Positions 22,291-34,728 of a stretch of DNA of 64,000 bases are shown here, one piece after another (position 1 is the first letter of the stretch; the number at the start of each line of letters is the position of its first letter). The translations under genes and the position numbers were made by a program. The DNA lies in NCBI GenBank assembly GCA_019454045.1, contig SKCR01023792.1:62001-126000 (forward strand), in the 5' to 3' direction. The notes beneath the pieces are model-generated. The model ran no database searches. It saw only the letters and a program-made list of their open reading frames with translations, and had not been told where the DNA came from. The DNA comes from Zanthoxylum bungeanum. Taxonomy: Eukaryota; Streptophyta; Magnoliopsida; Sapindales; Rutaceae.

Positions 22291-24777
22291 CTGTCACAAA
22301 TCTCTTTCGATCCTGGGACCTGTGGGTTATGGGCTCACAAGGAAGACATTGAAACCACATTCATATGTCAATGAATGGAATCACATGTCTATGTTAGCCA
22401 CATTATCCAATGCTATATCGAAATGGGCACACAATATCCAAACACAACAACATCATATACGATTTTCGTACATAGGTCTTGGTTTCTGATATAATGGCTC
22501 AACTTCGGCACTAAGCACAGGTTTACCATTTTTGACGAAATCTCCAACTTCTGTAACTTACCACAATATGGGTTTGATATTTTCTCCATACATGTTTGGG
22601 AACTCTTTTATTCTCGTACATGTTAGGATTATCAATTCCACACATTGTTCACATCTTCTTGGAATCCCCATCGTAACGCACACAGTGAAGACATTGCAAT
22701 GTCATTTATCTCAACGAATGAAATTACATGTCCACATTTGTAACATCATGCAACTTTATAAAGAATTGGGCACATAATATCTAAACACAAAACATCATAT
22801 ACACTCCCGTACATGAGTCTTTGTTTTGACATAATGGCTCAACTCTGCCACTAGGCACAAGTTCCCGCATATGGTTGGATTATCAACCCAACACACAATT
22901 CGTACAGCTTCTAGGAATCCCCATCATTACCTGTGGAACAACTCCACACACGTGATTGTGTATTAGTTTTCGTGTCCAGTCTCAGTCACAACTCCATACA
23001 AACTCTCGTGCATGAGTGTTTCTGATTTCGGGCACTACTTTCTACACGCTCTTGTATGCGAGTTTTCAATTCCGATTCAGTAACTTCTTACAAAAAAGCT
23101 CCATAAACTTAAACGTGAATGAGTTTTGATAAAAACAAAGGGTTTTTGTTCATTTTGATTATGAATAGATCGGTTGTTCACTTCACCCTGGCCCCCTGCC
23201 TACCTGTTATTCAAGGCGCTCGGCGTAGCACATCGGGTTTCCCGAAGATGAACACACACCCGATCCACAATTAGCTTATGGTGGAGCTAATTTCCCACTA
23301 GTCCCCTCTTGGACACAGACAGTTGCTCTCATATCATTAGCAACTATCTCATTCTCACACTCAACTCGGGGTCACTTGCTCTCTCATGAGCTTCTCAATT
23401 GTCTCGATACTCAACTGTCGCAGATAGAATTGTTTCCAACTTCTATCATTCCCACGACCACTCTTGGTCTTCTCACCTTAGTACTCTTAGGCACCAAGCC
23501 AACTCGTACTATTTTCTCGGGTGTTTTCCACCCCACTTTTGGCACTCTAGCCAATTCTACCCTGATTCACAGGGTCATTTCACGAAACTTTGTTCGAGGT
23601 AAGACCACTTCCCTGAAGTAATCACCATTCTTAAACTCACTCCAAAGCCAAAGTCACATATCTGGCCTATCACCCGTGTAACTCGTACATACATTCTCAT
23701 TTCGACTACTCGTAGTCGCATTATGTCACATGCATTCTCCAAAATGCAAGCATCTCGGCCCTTCCGGGACCACACTCACATCTCTCGCAATTTCAATTTT
23801 CATGCAACCCTTGTGCAACTCATTGCACCTCCAACTCGTAAGGCACTCTACCTTTACGAGTAACTCGTTATGTTACCAAGATAATTCAACCTTGGTCTCC
23901 CACACAATCATTACATAACCAACACAATGGTTATCACATTCCATAAGGATCTTTTGGAGATACCTGACTCATTTCAGGCTCACTCCCCCACTTTTACTTT
24001 GGCCTACCTCAAGCCATCACACTTTCGTTGGCATCCCCACTCACGGGAATCCACACAACTCGTTACTCGTAGCTCTGAGTTGAGGGCATTCCCACTATAG
24101 AGAATCCACACAACTCGTTACTCGTAGCTTTAAGCTAATGGCATTCCTAATCACAGGAATCCAAACAACTTGTTGCTCATAGCCTTACGAAGGCTTCATT
24201 CCTCAAGACATTCTCAAACTACTCACACGGAGTATCGGGTTTTCACCCGGTTCCTGTCATTGCCTCACACAAGAGGGCTTACTCATCTCAACTCTCTATC
24301 ACGTTCTGGCACTCAACTGCCATGGGAAAAGGGTTACACGCCCCTTTTTGGACCCCATACAACTTCGACCAACCCCGCATTGGGTTCTCCTGTACACGTA
24401 TACTCTTGCCAATATCACATCGGCACTCTCGTGATGCTTCTCGTACATCCCAAATATGCCTCACACCTTCATGGCGTGCAGACCACTTGCTTGTCTCTCG
24501 TAGACAAGTTTCACCTCCATTTCGGGTCTCTCCCGAGCATTTTGGCTTCACCCGAGCCAACCTCTTATAAAACTAGCACATCTCAAGTGCTCTCATATCG
24601 TCTCACATCAATCCATCTCGATTGGGGATTTTCACTTCTCTACGTGCATCAACACGCACTCTCCCGGCCTCCTCTCGAGCCGTTTCTCTACCGAGGCTTC
24701 ACACTAGCCTTATGATGTTGACAACATCTCTATAACATCTACTTACATCCGTAGACATTTCACTTGCCCAACCTAGG
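22291..24777 (-). mobile_element. Non-coding interior of element D
   Basis: No retroviral domain can be read on either strand. The longest open frame is 24170-24715 on the plus strand, 181 codons rich in Ser, His and Leu, antisense to the element and without a recognised motif; I treat it as chance. Recurrent short phrases such as ACTCGTTACTCGTAGCT (near 24061 and 24111) and CACACAACTCGTTA suggest decayed internal repeats. Large non-autonomous elements with empty interiors are known as LARDs. Confidence 0.7.
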
Positions 24778-24789
24778 GCTCTGATACCA
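24778..24789 (-). promoter_or_regulatory. tRNA-Met primer binding site of element D
   Basis: The plus strand reads GCTCTGATACCA, two bases left of the LTR; the minus strand is TGGTATCAGAGC, complementary to the 3' end of initiator tRNA-Met. Confidence 0.92.
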
Positions 24790-24791
24790 AC

Positions 24792-25917
24792 TGTCACGGG
24801 CCAACTTTTTCCTTAACGGAAAAAGGGCTCGTGCGGCACTTACCACAGTCCCGTCCCGTGTAAGTCAGCCTACCTCCAACCTCCACACCCAAATCCTCAT
24901 TGTTGGGGAAGGAACAGACCCGTAATTTTATTGATTTATGAAAGCTCACAAGCTATCTCAATGCATACTCTTGCGGGCCCGTTCAACACCGGGACCCGGC
25001 ACTCGAATAGCACAACCAGATATAAAATATGGCATTTTCCCGCCAACTCAATCTCGACAATCCATCATTGTCCCAACGTTGTCTAAGGGCGAGAGGGTTC
25101 ACGGCTAAAGCCCCAAGACCACCGAAGCCCCCTTGGCCCTTCCCAAGGTTCACCTAGGCTTCCCCCCTAAGGAGGTTTTAAAGACATTGCACATGTCTCA
25201 CCAGTATACACACCTAGCGCTTGAGTTGTCACACCCCCCTCTAAAATCTATCTTAAGAGGAGTTTTCAGGAACTCTTCCGGGCATTCAGTAAGCCACCAT
25301 ATAAGCGACTTTGGGTTAAAATCTCGTCCCTAAACGAGCTCGTCTTGATGGGTTTCCACAACACCCCCACTTTAGCGGAAAAGACCCAAAAGTGGGCCTA
25401 CTGCCAAAATCTCCCGACAAATCTCGGAATCCAACTCTGGGGCTGATATTTTCCCAGTACAAGTTACCATAAGATTCACTTTGGAACTTGGTCCCACTCG
25501 ATTCGACACCCCGGGTCGTTAGCTCCTTCACAATGCACCAAATTAGGCTAACGGCTAGCGGCAAGCTAGCATATCTCAAAATCTCCCGCCAAACTTCAGA
25601 ACGGGACCCCACGGGTGAGAACTTCCCAGTACATCCACCCCTAAGAGTTACTTAGGGCTTGGAGCAAGCTTAATCCGGCATTCCGAAATATAGGCTCCTT
25701 CACAACGCTGCACAACTAGGCCAGCTCCTAGCGGCAAGCGAGCACGTTTCTAAATCTCCAGGAAAATTTCCGAATAAGGCCTCACGGATGGAAACTCACA
25801 AGTACAAGGGTATATGAAGGGTACATATAACCCTTAACGACCTTAAACCGATGTCCCGAAACATGAGCTCCTTTGTAAAGTGACTGCACGTCCTAGTCTG
25901 ATCCTAGGACCGTGACA
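24792..25917 (-). repeat. 5' LTR of element D
   Basis: This is 1126 bp and pairs with 20986-22110. The internal units start at about 25408, 25578 and 25752, so the triplication predates this insertion. Confidence 0.93.
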
Positions 25918-26674
25918 CTATGCGTGGGGGGTTTTGTGCGCGAGGTTGAGGGCTGTTTGTGGGGGGTTTTGATTGCCGAGAGAGTGAGCAAGAGTGAAGA
26001 TGGCCGGTGAGTGTCTTTTTTTGGGCGTGAATGCTAGGAGAGAGAGGAGGGGTGTGAATGAGCTAGCTAGGGATTCTAAGGTTGGGTTAAGCTTCTTTTT
26101 ATTGGCAAGGGTTGGGGTTGTCCTTATACGAATAGGGAATGAATATTGTGTAATTATGGGGGATATTTAGTTTGTGTATCATAAGGAAATGATCTCTTCA
26201 ATTTAGGAAGGTAATTTAATTTGATTTGATTTGATTTTATTTAGTTTAGGAATGTGATTTAATTGGATTAGGAAAGTGATTGATGGAATTTGATTTGAAT
26301 CTTTTAATTTGGGAAGGTTATTTTATTTATTTTCAACATATGTTTAATGTGCGGGTTTGTTATTTTGGAAGGAGATTGGCGTGAGTTAAGGGGTCTTGGG
26401 CGTGGGTTTGGTTCATTTTGGTGGGCCTGGTGTGTGGGCTTGGTGGTGTGTGGGCATGGTGTGTGACTTGTGGGGGTTTGGACCGAGGAAAAATTAAAAA
26501 ACAGAGGCCTAACGAGAAAAACCGAAGCTAAGCAAACGAATTAAATCCAACAAAGTATTGATTTCTGATTTTTCCCTTCCGACGTCTGTATCTCACGACA
26601 TCCACAACTTAAATGGTAGTGCCTCCGTACGACGCTCATCATCGGGACTTACATGCAAAAATCCAGTGCCTACA

Positions 26675-27732
26675 GGGATCTCACATACTCCCATTGCAAC
26701 TGCATGCAGTGAGTCTCCACTCCCGAACTGTAATTGCATCTCTCCAGGCTTCAGTTTCTGACTTTCCTTCAGCACCTGCAACGAATTACAAATGTGAATG
26801 GGACAAGCAAAATCTAAAATCCAGGTGGATGTAACAGCTTCACAAGCCAAATATATATCAATAACTGGAAAAATAAATGTACCTGATGTCGATGTTCTCT
26901 CCCTCCTCAGCTGGGCAATGTAGTTAGGACAATTTATTTTCCAGTGCCCGACTTTGCTGCAGTGATGGCACTTGTCTTCAGAAGCCCTCTTGGGCTTTGC
27001 TATCTTTGCCTGTGGTTGAGGACCGAAACCCTTCTTCTTATTCCCTTTCTTCTTCTTTCCTTTTGACCATGTATGGGAAGAAGCAAATAGAGAAGTAGGT
27101 CTCGGAGGGCGAGTCGGTACTCCATTCTTGAGGTCCTCTTCCGTCATGAGCAACATCCTATGCAACTCTTGGTAGGTGTAGACAATCCAGTTCATGTTGA
27201 AGTACATCACAAACCGGCGATAAGAAGCTGAAAACGAACCAAAAATAACACTCCTACCAAGAATGTCATTCAGAATGAGATTATGTTGCCTCAAATGGTC
27301 GATCAAATCGATCATCTGAAGAACATGCGGGCTAACAGCTTGCCTCTCATCCAATCGCGCATGAAACAGTTCCATTGCAACCTTATGAACAACAACTTGT
27401 TCTTGGTTCTCAAACGATTGTCTTAATCGTGTCAGCATAGTATAAACATCTGACTTGCCATAATATTGTTTCTTGAGCCCCGGTGAAAGCAAACTTAAGA
27501 TGTATGATTTAACTTTTAAATCATCATCCTTCCAAGGTTGGAAGATTTCGTGTTATTCCGGTGTAGCATCCTCTGCCACAACAAGGGGCAGTGGACCCTC
27601 AAGAATATATCCCAACTTCTCGAAGTCGATGACAATCCTCAAATCCAATTCACAATCGGCGAAGTTATCAGCGCCTTTGAGTTTGTTCGCATCAAGCATA
27701 TGCGCAAACTGATTAGTGGATGGTGCCGCCAT
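26675..27732 (-). pseudogene. gag: Copia gag and protease start (element 4, family F)
   Basis: The frame opens with ATG at 27732 (MAAPSTNQF) and continues to the C1 junction at 26675, with one in-frame TAA at 27553-27555 (codon 60). Codons 80-200 form the helical UBN2-type Gag core with HVLQMIDLIDHLRQHNLILN. A basic stretch with KGKKKKGNKKKG follows, then an intact zinc knuckle CHHCSKVGHWKINC. The protease begins at WILDFACPIHICN; the catalytic Asp is present but the next residue is Phe where Thr or Ser is usual. The rest of pol is missing because LTR C1 abuts it. It is about 88 percent similar by eye to gag at 35844-36526. Confidence 0.9.
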
Positions 27733-28493
27733 CGTAAATCTATCATATAGATTATGAAAAACGGTTAGCGGAAATTAAGCAGTTTCATATAATATCAAAA
27801 GCATAAACTAGATCATGGATTTTTAATCTAAAAATGCCCCTCCCACTAAATCATGCAATACTTTAATCCCCATACAGAGTACAAAGATTTAATAATTAAA
27901 TTAAATACAAATAGTGAAAAGTGGATCCCATGAATATATTTCAACTCACAGCAGAGGCACGGTCTCGCCTACATATATTCATCAGGTAGAAAACTCATTT
28001 GTCAATCACTTACTAATGACTCATGGGTTTCCGGTCCTGGTCATTTCTCGTTGTCGCTGCTAAGGCAGGCCCACAAGGAGACATACCAAGGTTAAACTTG
28101 TCAATGATAAACTCAAGTTACTTGCGTGACCCTGACAGCTGGGGCACGTTTAGGATTCCTCTTTTGCTTGAATTTATCTAGTATCTTATATACATCCGGT
28201 ATAAATAAATCTCTATCGGCTACACCCTCACAGCATAGGCACTGTCTTGGATGTAGTCACAGAGAAATATTCATAAACTGTATTGACAAAACGGACCACA
28301 TAACATTTATCAAATACATAATTACATTTAAACCTTATTAATTAGGGATTTTCCGCTAAGTGCCATACACCCTAAATGTAATCAAATTAGATTAAAACAT
28401 GCATGTATAAAGTTAAGAAAACATGATTAAACATTGAATTTAAAGGGCTAATCATATTAGGGGGCCTAGAATCAGACTCACTCTGATACCATT
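27733..28493 (-). mobile_element. 5' leader and primer site of copia element 4
   Basis: A non-coding leader between Gag and the LTR. The primer site is CTCTGATACCA at 28481-28491, one base short of the usual 12-base match. I see no gene in this stretch. Confidence 0.75.
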
Positions 28494-30955
28494 TTAAAGG
28501 GGTTTTATTGCGGAAATCCGTTAATGCAGCGGAATAGTGGAAAATCAAAAATTTTCCGATTTCAAAACTTATTCTCGGATTAATTAAATAAACTTATTTA
28601 TTTAATTATCCAATTATCAAATTATGAAAAATTGCACAATAAATCAAATTTTTGTACAATTACCGAATTGCCCCTAAATCAAGCATTTTGTTCATTTTAG
28701 TCCTAAATTGTTCAAAATAATTTTGGATGATTTTAAATCATTTCTAAGATGAATTTAAAATGTTCCAAATGTCAAAATAAAAATTGCCACAAAAAACCCA
28801 AAAAATTTCCCCAAGGCCGAGAGCCTCAATTTTGTGACATAATGTGCATTTTGCACTTCCAATGTTCAAAACACAAGAAAATGAAATCCAATCAACATAA
28901 GATTTTATATGTATCATATACACATCAAAATACACAACATAAATGAAAATCCTCAAATTTGGAAGTGGTCTTAAACCCTAATTTTTCAATTTCATCAAAT
29001 TGGACAAATTAGGCCAAATTGGTTAAATCCAATACTTCAATCATGTTTCTTCCATTCCAATTAAGCCTTACCAAAATGGAACAACTATAGAAAACATCTA
29101 GGGCATTTAAGAGTGGGTCAATAACTCTAGATTGGCAACAAGTTTCTAAAAACTTCCTAAGAATGCTAGTTAACATATTAGAAGCATTCTATCAACTTTA
29201 CACATGCTAAGAATGCTAGTTAACATATTAGAAGCATTCTATCAACTTTACACATGCTCAACCCTATCATCAAACTTCCATCCACCAAAAACACAAAGAA
29301 TAAAGAATAGAAAAACCTAAGAAACTCATAGCATGAAGCCTAGAACTCAAGGAACATTTTCCTCTCTAATAGCAAGTTGGAAAAACTTACTAAAATCCAA
29401 GCTTTCCTTTGTTTTCTTTTCTTTTCTCCCAAGCTTCTTTTGTTTTATTTTAATGGAGTATTTTTTATAAGCGTTGAAGGTTATAAAAACCTAAATGAAA
29501 ACAAAACAATTTATACTCCACCAACTAGCATTGGCCGAAAATTGCATTACCAAATATCTAGATATTTTGATTTTTGTTTCATTTAATTTTTCCTTTATCA
29601 ACTTGTTAAATTTAATCATTAAACCATTTAATGAAATAAAGCAAGTTAGCAATGGCAACTCAAGTCATTAAAATAAATATCATAACATAAAATATTCATA
29701 TTTTAATTAATTTAATCATTTAACAATTAAATAATTATTTATTTATTTAAATACAAATATATTAAATATATGTATTATATTTACATTAAATATCAAATAC
29801 ATATATATATTTATAATATTAGTCAAATAACTCAATTTGACAAGTAATTAATGTGTATTTGAATTAATCTAACATTAAATGCAAATACACAAAAATTAAG
29901 AAAATGACTATCGGGTCCCTACACATGTATTTTGCGTTTAACCTTTAAAAGACTTTATAAATAATCAATATTATTTATAATTATTGCCCTAGTGCTCTAC
30001 GAGTATATTTCATTAGTGAGACTCTCTAGATTCAAGCATATCCGTCACGAAATCCAATTTCGTGTCCATTATTTATCCACCCATAAATTATGATGATCAC
30101 AGATAAACTCGCTGAATCATACAGGTTGAGGTCATGGAAAATGTATAATTCCACCGTCATAGTTATCCGAATATATCCCAGAGATATAGATGTAAACGTC
30201 AAATCTCTATAAGGATTATCCCGTCGACGTCTCTATTAGCAATCTCAAAAAGAACATTTAGAACTGTCTTCTAAATTGTACCACGGGCCCATGGTTTTTA
30301 TCTGATTGTTAATCATATTGGCTACCTATGCTCTGATACACAGAACTGACGGATCCTATCTCGATACACACATGACACCCTGAGGATCTATCCACACCCA
30401 ACGAACATGCGGAAGTCTGATATAAATAGATCGACGACGTGACTGCCATCTAAGTGTGGAAGATGTCTCATGCGCCTACAGTGGTATCTCAAGTCGAAGA
30501 ATCACAAGTGCTACTCAACCCGATAAGATTCTTATTGATGTTGGTGTACCATCCAATAAGAATCTTCGGTGAGTCGTTTAGTGTTTATCCGCTATAAACA
30601 CCTATATGTCTATACTAGTCTCCAAGACTTATAGTTCATTGAGAAACTATTGGAATGATATATTCCAGTATACGACATGTACTGGTCTCAAGGGGTTTAC
30701 TTTACAGACCAAGTAGTGTAAACCTTGACCAGGAACTGTCTGAGAATGACAACGTCATGATACTCTTCAATGTCAGTTGCGACGCTTTTGCAATAGCACC
30801 ATGACTAGTCATTCCAAGGTCATTACATCTTTACCATATTAAATGATACATTATATTATAGAAACTGCATATATTATTCATAATAATAATGTTTTACAAA
30901 AGTATTCATAAAGAAATACAACCAGGAATTGGCGCTATGAGCACCAACCCCAACA
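28494..30955 (-). mobile_element. Copia LTR shared by two elements (family F)
   Basis: The left edge adjoins a primer site (28481-28491) and the right edge a polypurine tract (30956-30970). So this one LTR is at once the 5' LTR of element 4 and the 3' LTR of element 5. The right end is CCCCAACA, giving TGTTGGGG on the minus strand; the left end is less certain because the expected TG is mutated (TTTTAAAGGGG). Length is about 2.46 kb. Frames such as 28744-28956 and 29377-29586 are AT-rich chance ORFs. Confidence 0.8.
29158..29257. repeat. Perfect 50-bp tandem duplication
   Basis: The unit beginning TAAGAATGCTAGTTAACATA occurs twice without a mismatch inside the F LTR. Perfect identity points to a recent event. 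Confidence 0.93.
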
Positions 30956-30970
30956 AAACTCCCACTTGCT
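30956..30970 (-). promoter_or_regulatory. Polypurine tract of copia element 5
   Basis: The plus strand AAACTCCCACTTGCT is AGCAAGTGGGAGTTT on the minus strand, directly before the LTR. This is the normal site for plus-strand DNA priming in copia elements. Confidence 0.8.
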
Positions 30971-31362
30971 TTAGTGCCAATAACGATTGTATCTAATACC
31001 CATCGACTCCACGTGTTTATTAAACAACTTCGGAGGTATGGCCTTCATCAGTGGGTCCGCTATATTATCTTCACTCGGTACCTTGCACACGACAATGATG
31101 TGGTACTTGCGTTCCACATGCTTCGACTTCTGATGCGCCCTTGGTTCCTTTGTTTGCGCAATGGCTCTAGTATTATCACAGTATAATGGAATCGCATTCT
31201 CGATACTTGGGATAACTCCCAATTATGTGATAAATTTCTTTATCCACACAGCCTCTTTTACAGCTTCAGAAGCAGCAATATATTCCTCCTCAGTGGTGGA
31301 ACCTGCCATTGATCCCTTTTTGGAACTCTTCCAACAAAATGCACCTTCGTTAAGGGTAAATA
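30971..31362 (-). pseudogene. pol: Copia RNase H, C-terminal part (element 5)
   Basis: The minus strand gives GAFCWKSSKKG, EEEYIAASEA and YCDNTRAIAQTKEPRAHQKS, then KVPSEDNIADPLMKA. These are the usual last blocks of a copia polyprotein, ending beside the polypurine tract. The first half of the domain lies at 33251-33400, separated by the A3 solo LTR. A frameshift or stop lies near 31222. AAATA at 31358-31362 is the left target copy of the insertion. Confidence 0.88.
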
Positions 31363-33250
31363 TGTTGGAAAATTACGACCCATAGCGTCACTATTTGTAA
31401 AACACATTGCAGTTTTTGTACAAATTAACTATGTGACAATGGAAATTAGATTTTATCATTTTGTAATTTGATTACTTATATATATATAAATGATAAAAGT
31501 CCTTATGATTAGTTCCAGATTATAAGATATGAGACAATATCAATCCATAAAGGTTTAATCATTAAATATCCCTAGTCGTAGTATTATCGAGACTGGACAT
31601 CGATAATGCAGAATAGACTAGTATTGCACTTGTGCGTGTTATGGAAGCGTAACAACAAAGTTCTTATATATTTAAGTATTGTATACTTATGCAAGTGTGA
31701 TAGGAGGTTGTATTTGCCGATGGTACGAAAACGGTTTCACTCCGGATAGATCCCTCAGAATCCCATTGGTAGTATGACTATATGTCTATGGGAATCCACA
31801 TAAGGGTAGATGTATTTGGTCTTAACCTGAGACTTGCATTGCTAGTATTTGCGACAATCAACACGCTTTGGTTTTGGTCAACCAGGACTTTAACAGGTTC
31901 TGTGTACGCCTCTTCTGGGTTTATTGAGAATCGTAGTGTATTGGGTGTGATGTCAAGACGGAAGTATCACTTCAGTCATATGGAGATGATGATCACGCAT
32001 GGATACAGAACTGGTACTCTAATGGGTTGCAACCATCGGGATAATATGACAAGGTCATGATTATCAATTAAAGAGACTAGTTGCTTGTGATTCGATATAT
32101 GCTTCGTATGGGGCAGACACTATTCCAGCCCCAGGCCTTGCATGTGACATCCGATACTGGATCGCAAAATGCAATACTACGTATACTATGCCTGATAAAA
32201 ATTATATATTTCTTTAAGAATATCTCTGGAGAATTGGGTAGGCACGGTGCTTTGCTAGAAGCCAACCATGTCTCGTAAATCGGTAAAAACATGGTACGAG
32301 GTACGCACGTGTTCGGATAGTCCGATGACCAGATTTACTGCCAACATATCCAGGGATCTCATGGGTCACTTCCCGAAGATTCACCAATGACGTATGATTC
32401 GAACATAATTAATCTGGGATTAATTATGGCGAGAATTTATCTGGAATAAAATTCAATTAATAGAGAGAGAACGATTAATTTGGAATTAATCGATAAAATA
32501 ATATATTCGATATATTAAATGAAATTAGATTTCGACGCGAAATTAAAATTAGATTTTAATTCGGGCGAACGAATTAATTTAGAATTAATTCGCGAGCGAC
32601 GTGAATAGTAATTTTGGTAGGCATAATTATTTAATTAAGTTTGATTTAATTACGTCATAACGGAAAATTCATTAATTCAGAATTAACGAACCCGAGTCCG
32701 GGAGTGTTTACGGGCCCACTTGTCACATCACATGTCACATCACTTGTCTTTCTCATCACTTTTTGGTGATGGAAGTAAGTAGTGACTTGATGGTAACTTG
32801 TAAAACACACAAGGTAAAAATGATTGACTTAATACCAAATATTTGGTATATCATTTATTGATTTTTGAAATAAAAAACAGGTCATTATAACTCATCTCTC
32901 TTCTCTCACAATCTCACGCCCAACTCCATTTTTCTCTCTAAAATTTGGCTTGGCCGAATACACCAAGGAGAAGAAGAAAATTTGTTGTAAATTTTCAAGA
33001 GCTAGCACTCACAAGGATCCACATCAAGGTGTTAGGGAAACCATTCCCAAGAGCTTGGAATCTCAAATCTCAAAGCTTGGAACTTGGATTCAACATTCAA
33101 AGAGGAGCTTGGAGGAACTTCTCAAAGCAAAATTTTGTTTACAACGCATCCTACAACCGTTCTTTGTAAGTATGTTTCCGCCATTCTTACTTCTTGTATT
33201 CACATGTTTCATGTTTTATATGATCCTAGGATGACCTTAGAAACCCAACA
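31363..33250 (+). mobile_element. Solo LTR of family A in copia RNase H (copy A3)
   Basis: The 1888-bp unit starts TGTTGG, ends CCAACA and is flanked by AAATA at 31358-31362 and 33251-33255. It is one of two A copies on the plus strand. It carries the palindrome array in reverse order (32400-32650), somewhat decayed. The frames at 32945-33344 and 31782-32292 lie in LTR sequence and are not genes. Confidence 0.93.
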
Positions 33251-34312
33251 AAATACGAATACAGATGTAGACTTTCTATCATCGGGATCCGATTGGAAAT
33301 CGAAATCCGTATATCCGTTAACTTGTAGTTCGTTTCCTCCATAAATAATTAACTTATCCTTAGTAACTTTAAGATACTTTAGGATATGTTTAATGGCCAT
33401 CCAATGGTCATTAACTTGATTGGACTCATATCGACTAGTTACGCTAACAGCGAAACTGATATCAGGCCTTGTACATAACATGACATACATTATGCTACCC
33501 AAACCCGAAGCATAAGGTTGGTTAGACATTCTAACCTTCTCATCTTCTGTTTATGGACTCATCTTATTTGAAAGATGAATCCCATGTCTGAACGGTATGT
33601 TTGCTGTCTTACAGTTACTAAAATTATACCGTTCCAAGATCTTATCTATGTACGTTGATTGGGATAACCCAATCAGCTTCCTTTGTCTATCTCTATAGAG
33701 TTTTATCCCTAAAACATAGGAAGCCTCTCCCAGGTCCTTCATGGAGAAATTCTTACAGAGGTACGCTTTGACGCTTTGTAACATACCTAAATCATTCCCA
33801 GTGATTAGGATGTCATCAACATATAGGACTAAAAATACGACCATGCTCCCACTAGCCTTCTGATACACACATGATTCTTCTGAATTCTTGAGAAAACCAG
33901 ACGATCTAATAATCTCGTCGAATCAAAGATTCCAACTTCGTGAAGCTTGTTTAAGTCCATAAATGGACTTCTTAAGCTTACACACCATACCCGAGTTTTC
34001 GCTGGACGCAAAACCTTCCGGCTGTTCCATATAATTTTCTTCATCAAGAAATCCATTTAGAAAAGCCGCTTTGACATCCATTTGCCAAATCTCGTAGTCA
34101 TGATACGCAGCTATAGAAAGAAAAATTCAAATAGACTTAAGCATTTCTACTGGTGAAAAAGTTTCATCGTAGTCGACGCCAGGTCGATACGTGTAACCTT
34201 TTGCTACCAGTCGGGCCTTGTAAGTTTCAACCTTACCATCAGGCCCTCGCTTCCTTTTGTAAACCCATTTACAATTTATAAGAATAATTCATTTGGGAAG
34301 TGGAACCAATTC
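33251..34312 (-). pseudogene. pol: Copia reverse transcriptase and start of RNase H (element 5)
   Basis: Blocks appear in the normal order on the minus strand from 34300 down: VDYDETFSP, an AAFLNG segment, YGLKQA-like residues, then FLVLYVDDILITGND at 33800-33850 with the catalytic YVDD, and GSIMYVMLCTRPDISFAVS near 33450. RNase H starts at GYTDFDFQSDPDDRKST. Frames are broken near 33870 and 33545. RT would copy element RNA into DNA inside virus-like particles. The domain is nearly full length, so this is a recently dead copy. Confidence 0.9.
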
Positions 34313-34728
34313 TCAAACTTGATTCTCATACATTGAGTCTATCTCGGATTTCATGGCACTTTGCCATTTCACGGAGTCGATGTCCAACATCGATTCTCTA
34401 TAGGTGAAAGGATCAGTCTCTTCAACTAAGAGAAAATCTAGACTTTTTTCTTGTATCAAATATAAGCATTCAGGAGGTCTAGATACCCTTTCTGACCGAC
34501 GGAGTGTGTGTGTTGAAGGTCCTTCATCTACTTGAACTTCAGGTTCCTCCATTGGTTCGTTGTTTTCAGGTTGGACTTCATCAAGTTCAACCTGTCTATG
34601 ATTACCATCTTCTGACAAATATTCTACTTCTAGAAATTTTGTGAGGCGAGCTACGAACACATTTCGATGTTCGGTATCATAGAACAGATATCCCTCGTAT
34701 TCAAAGGATATCCGACAAACCTAAACTT
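34313..34728 (-). pseudogene. pol: Copia integrase C-terminus and linker (element 5)
   Basis: The open frame 34313-34660 is acidic in its middle (EPMEEPEVQVDEGP) and has RRSERVSRPPE followed by W..AM..E.DSM. This is the usual junction between integrase and RT in copia polyproteins. A frameshift separates it from the integrase core at 34729. Confidence 0.82.

Larger units (their letters stand above)
20986..25917 (-). mobile_element. Complete non-autonomous LTR element D
   Basis: The 4932-bp element has two LTRs in direct orientation and CTATG target duplications at 20981-20985 and 25918-25922. The tRNA-Met primer site sits at 24778-24789, beside the right LTR, so the element reads on the minus strand. 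Purine-tract modules sit beside the left LTR. I count about 19 differences between the LTRs, near 98.3 percent identity, which makes it one of the youngest insertions here. The 2.67-kb interior shows no Gag, protease, RT, RNase H or integrase motif. The GTGGGGGAGAG tract and CGTCCTCGACG motif recall Tekay/Del elements, a possible helper. Confidence 0.92.
19479..26674 (+). mobile_element. Family C LTR (copy C1), split by element D
   Basis: The unit starts TGTAGGACACAG and ends GTGCCTACA, forming an inverted terminal repeat. Without element D and one target copy it is about 2.26 kb. The first 210 bases match copies C2 (42769) and C3 (ending 63712) very closely; later parts are diverged GT- and AT-rich sequence that aligns with C2 to about 45235. 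The flanks do not match: ATAAG on the left in the copia 3 LTR, GGGAT on the right inside copia 4 gag. It is thus not a simple solo LTR. C belongs to Ty3/gypsy by its link to the Tat-type body at 46863-52780 (inference). Confidence 0.7.

Noticed and set aside
22220..22777. Host exon candidates in the 22-24 kb interval
   Set aside because: No splice-consistent frames, no recognisable domain, and the interval lies inside element D between its LTRs.
24170..24715. Longest plus-strand ORF in element D, 181 codons
   Set aside because: It is antisense to the element, has low-complexity Ser/Leu/His composition and no recognisable motif, and the sequence has few stop-prone triplets on this strand.
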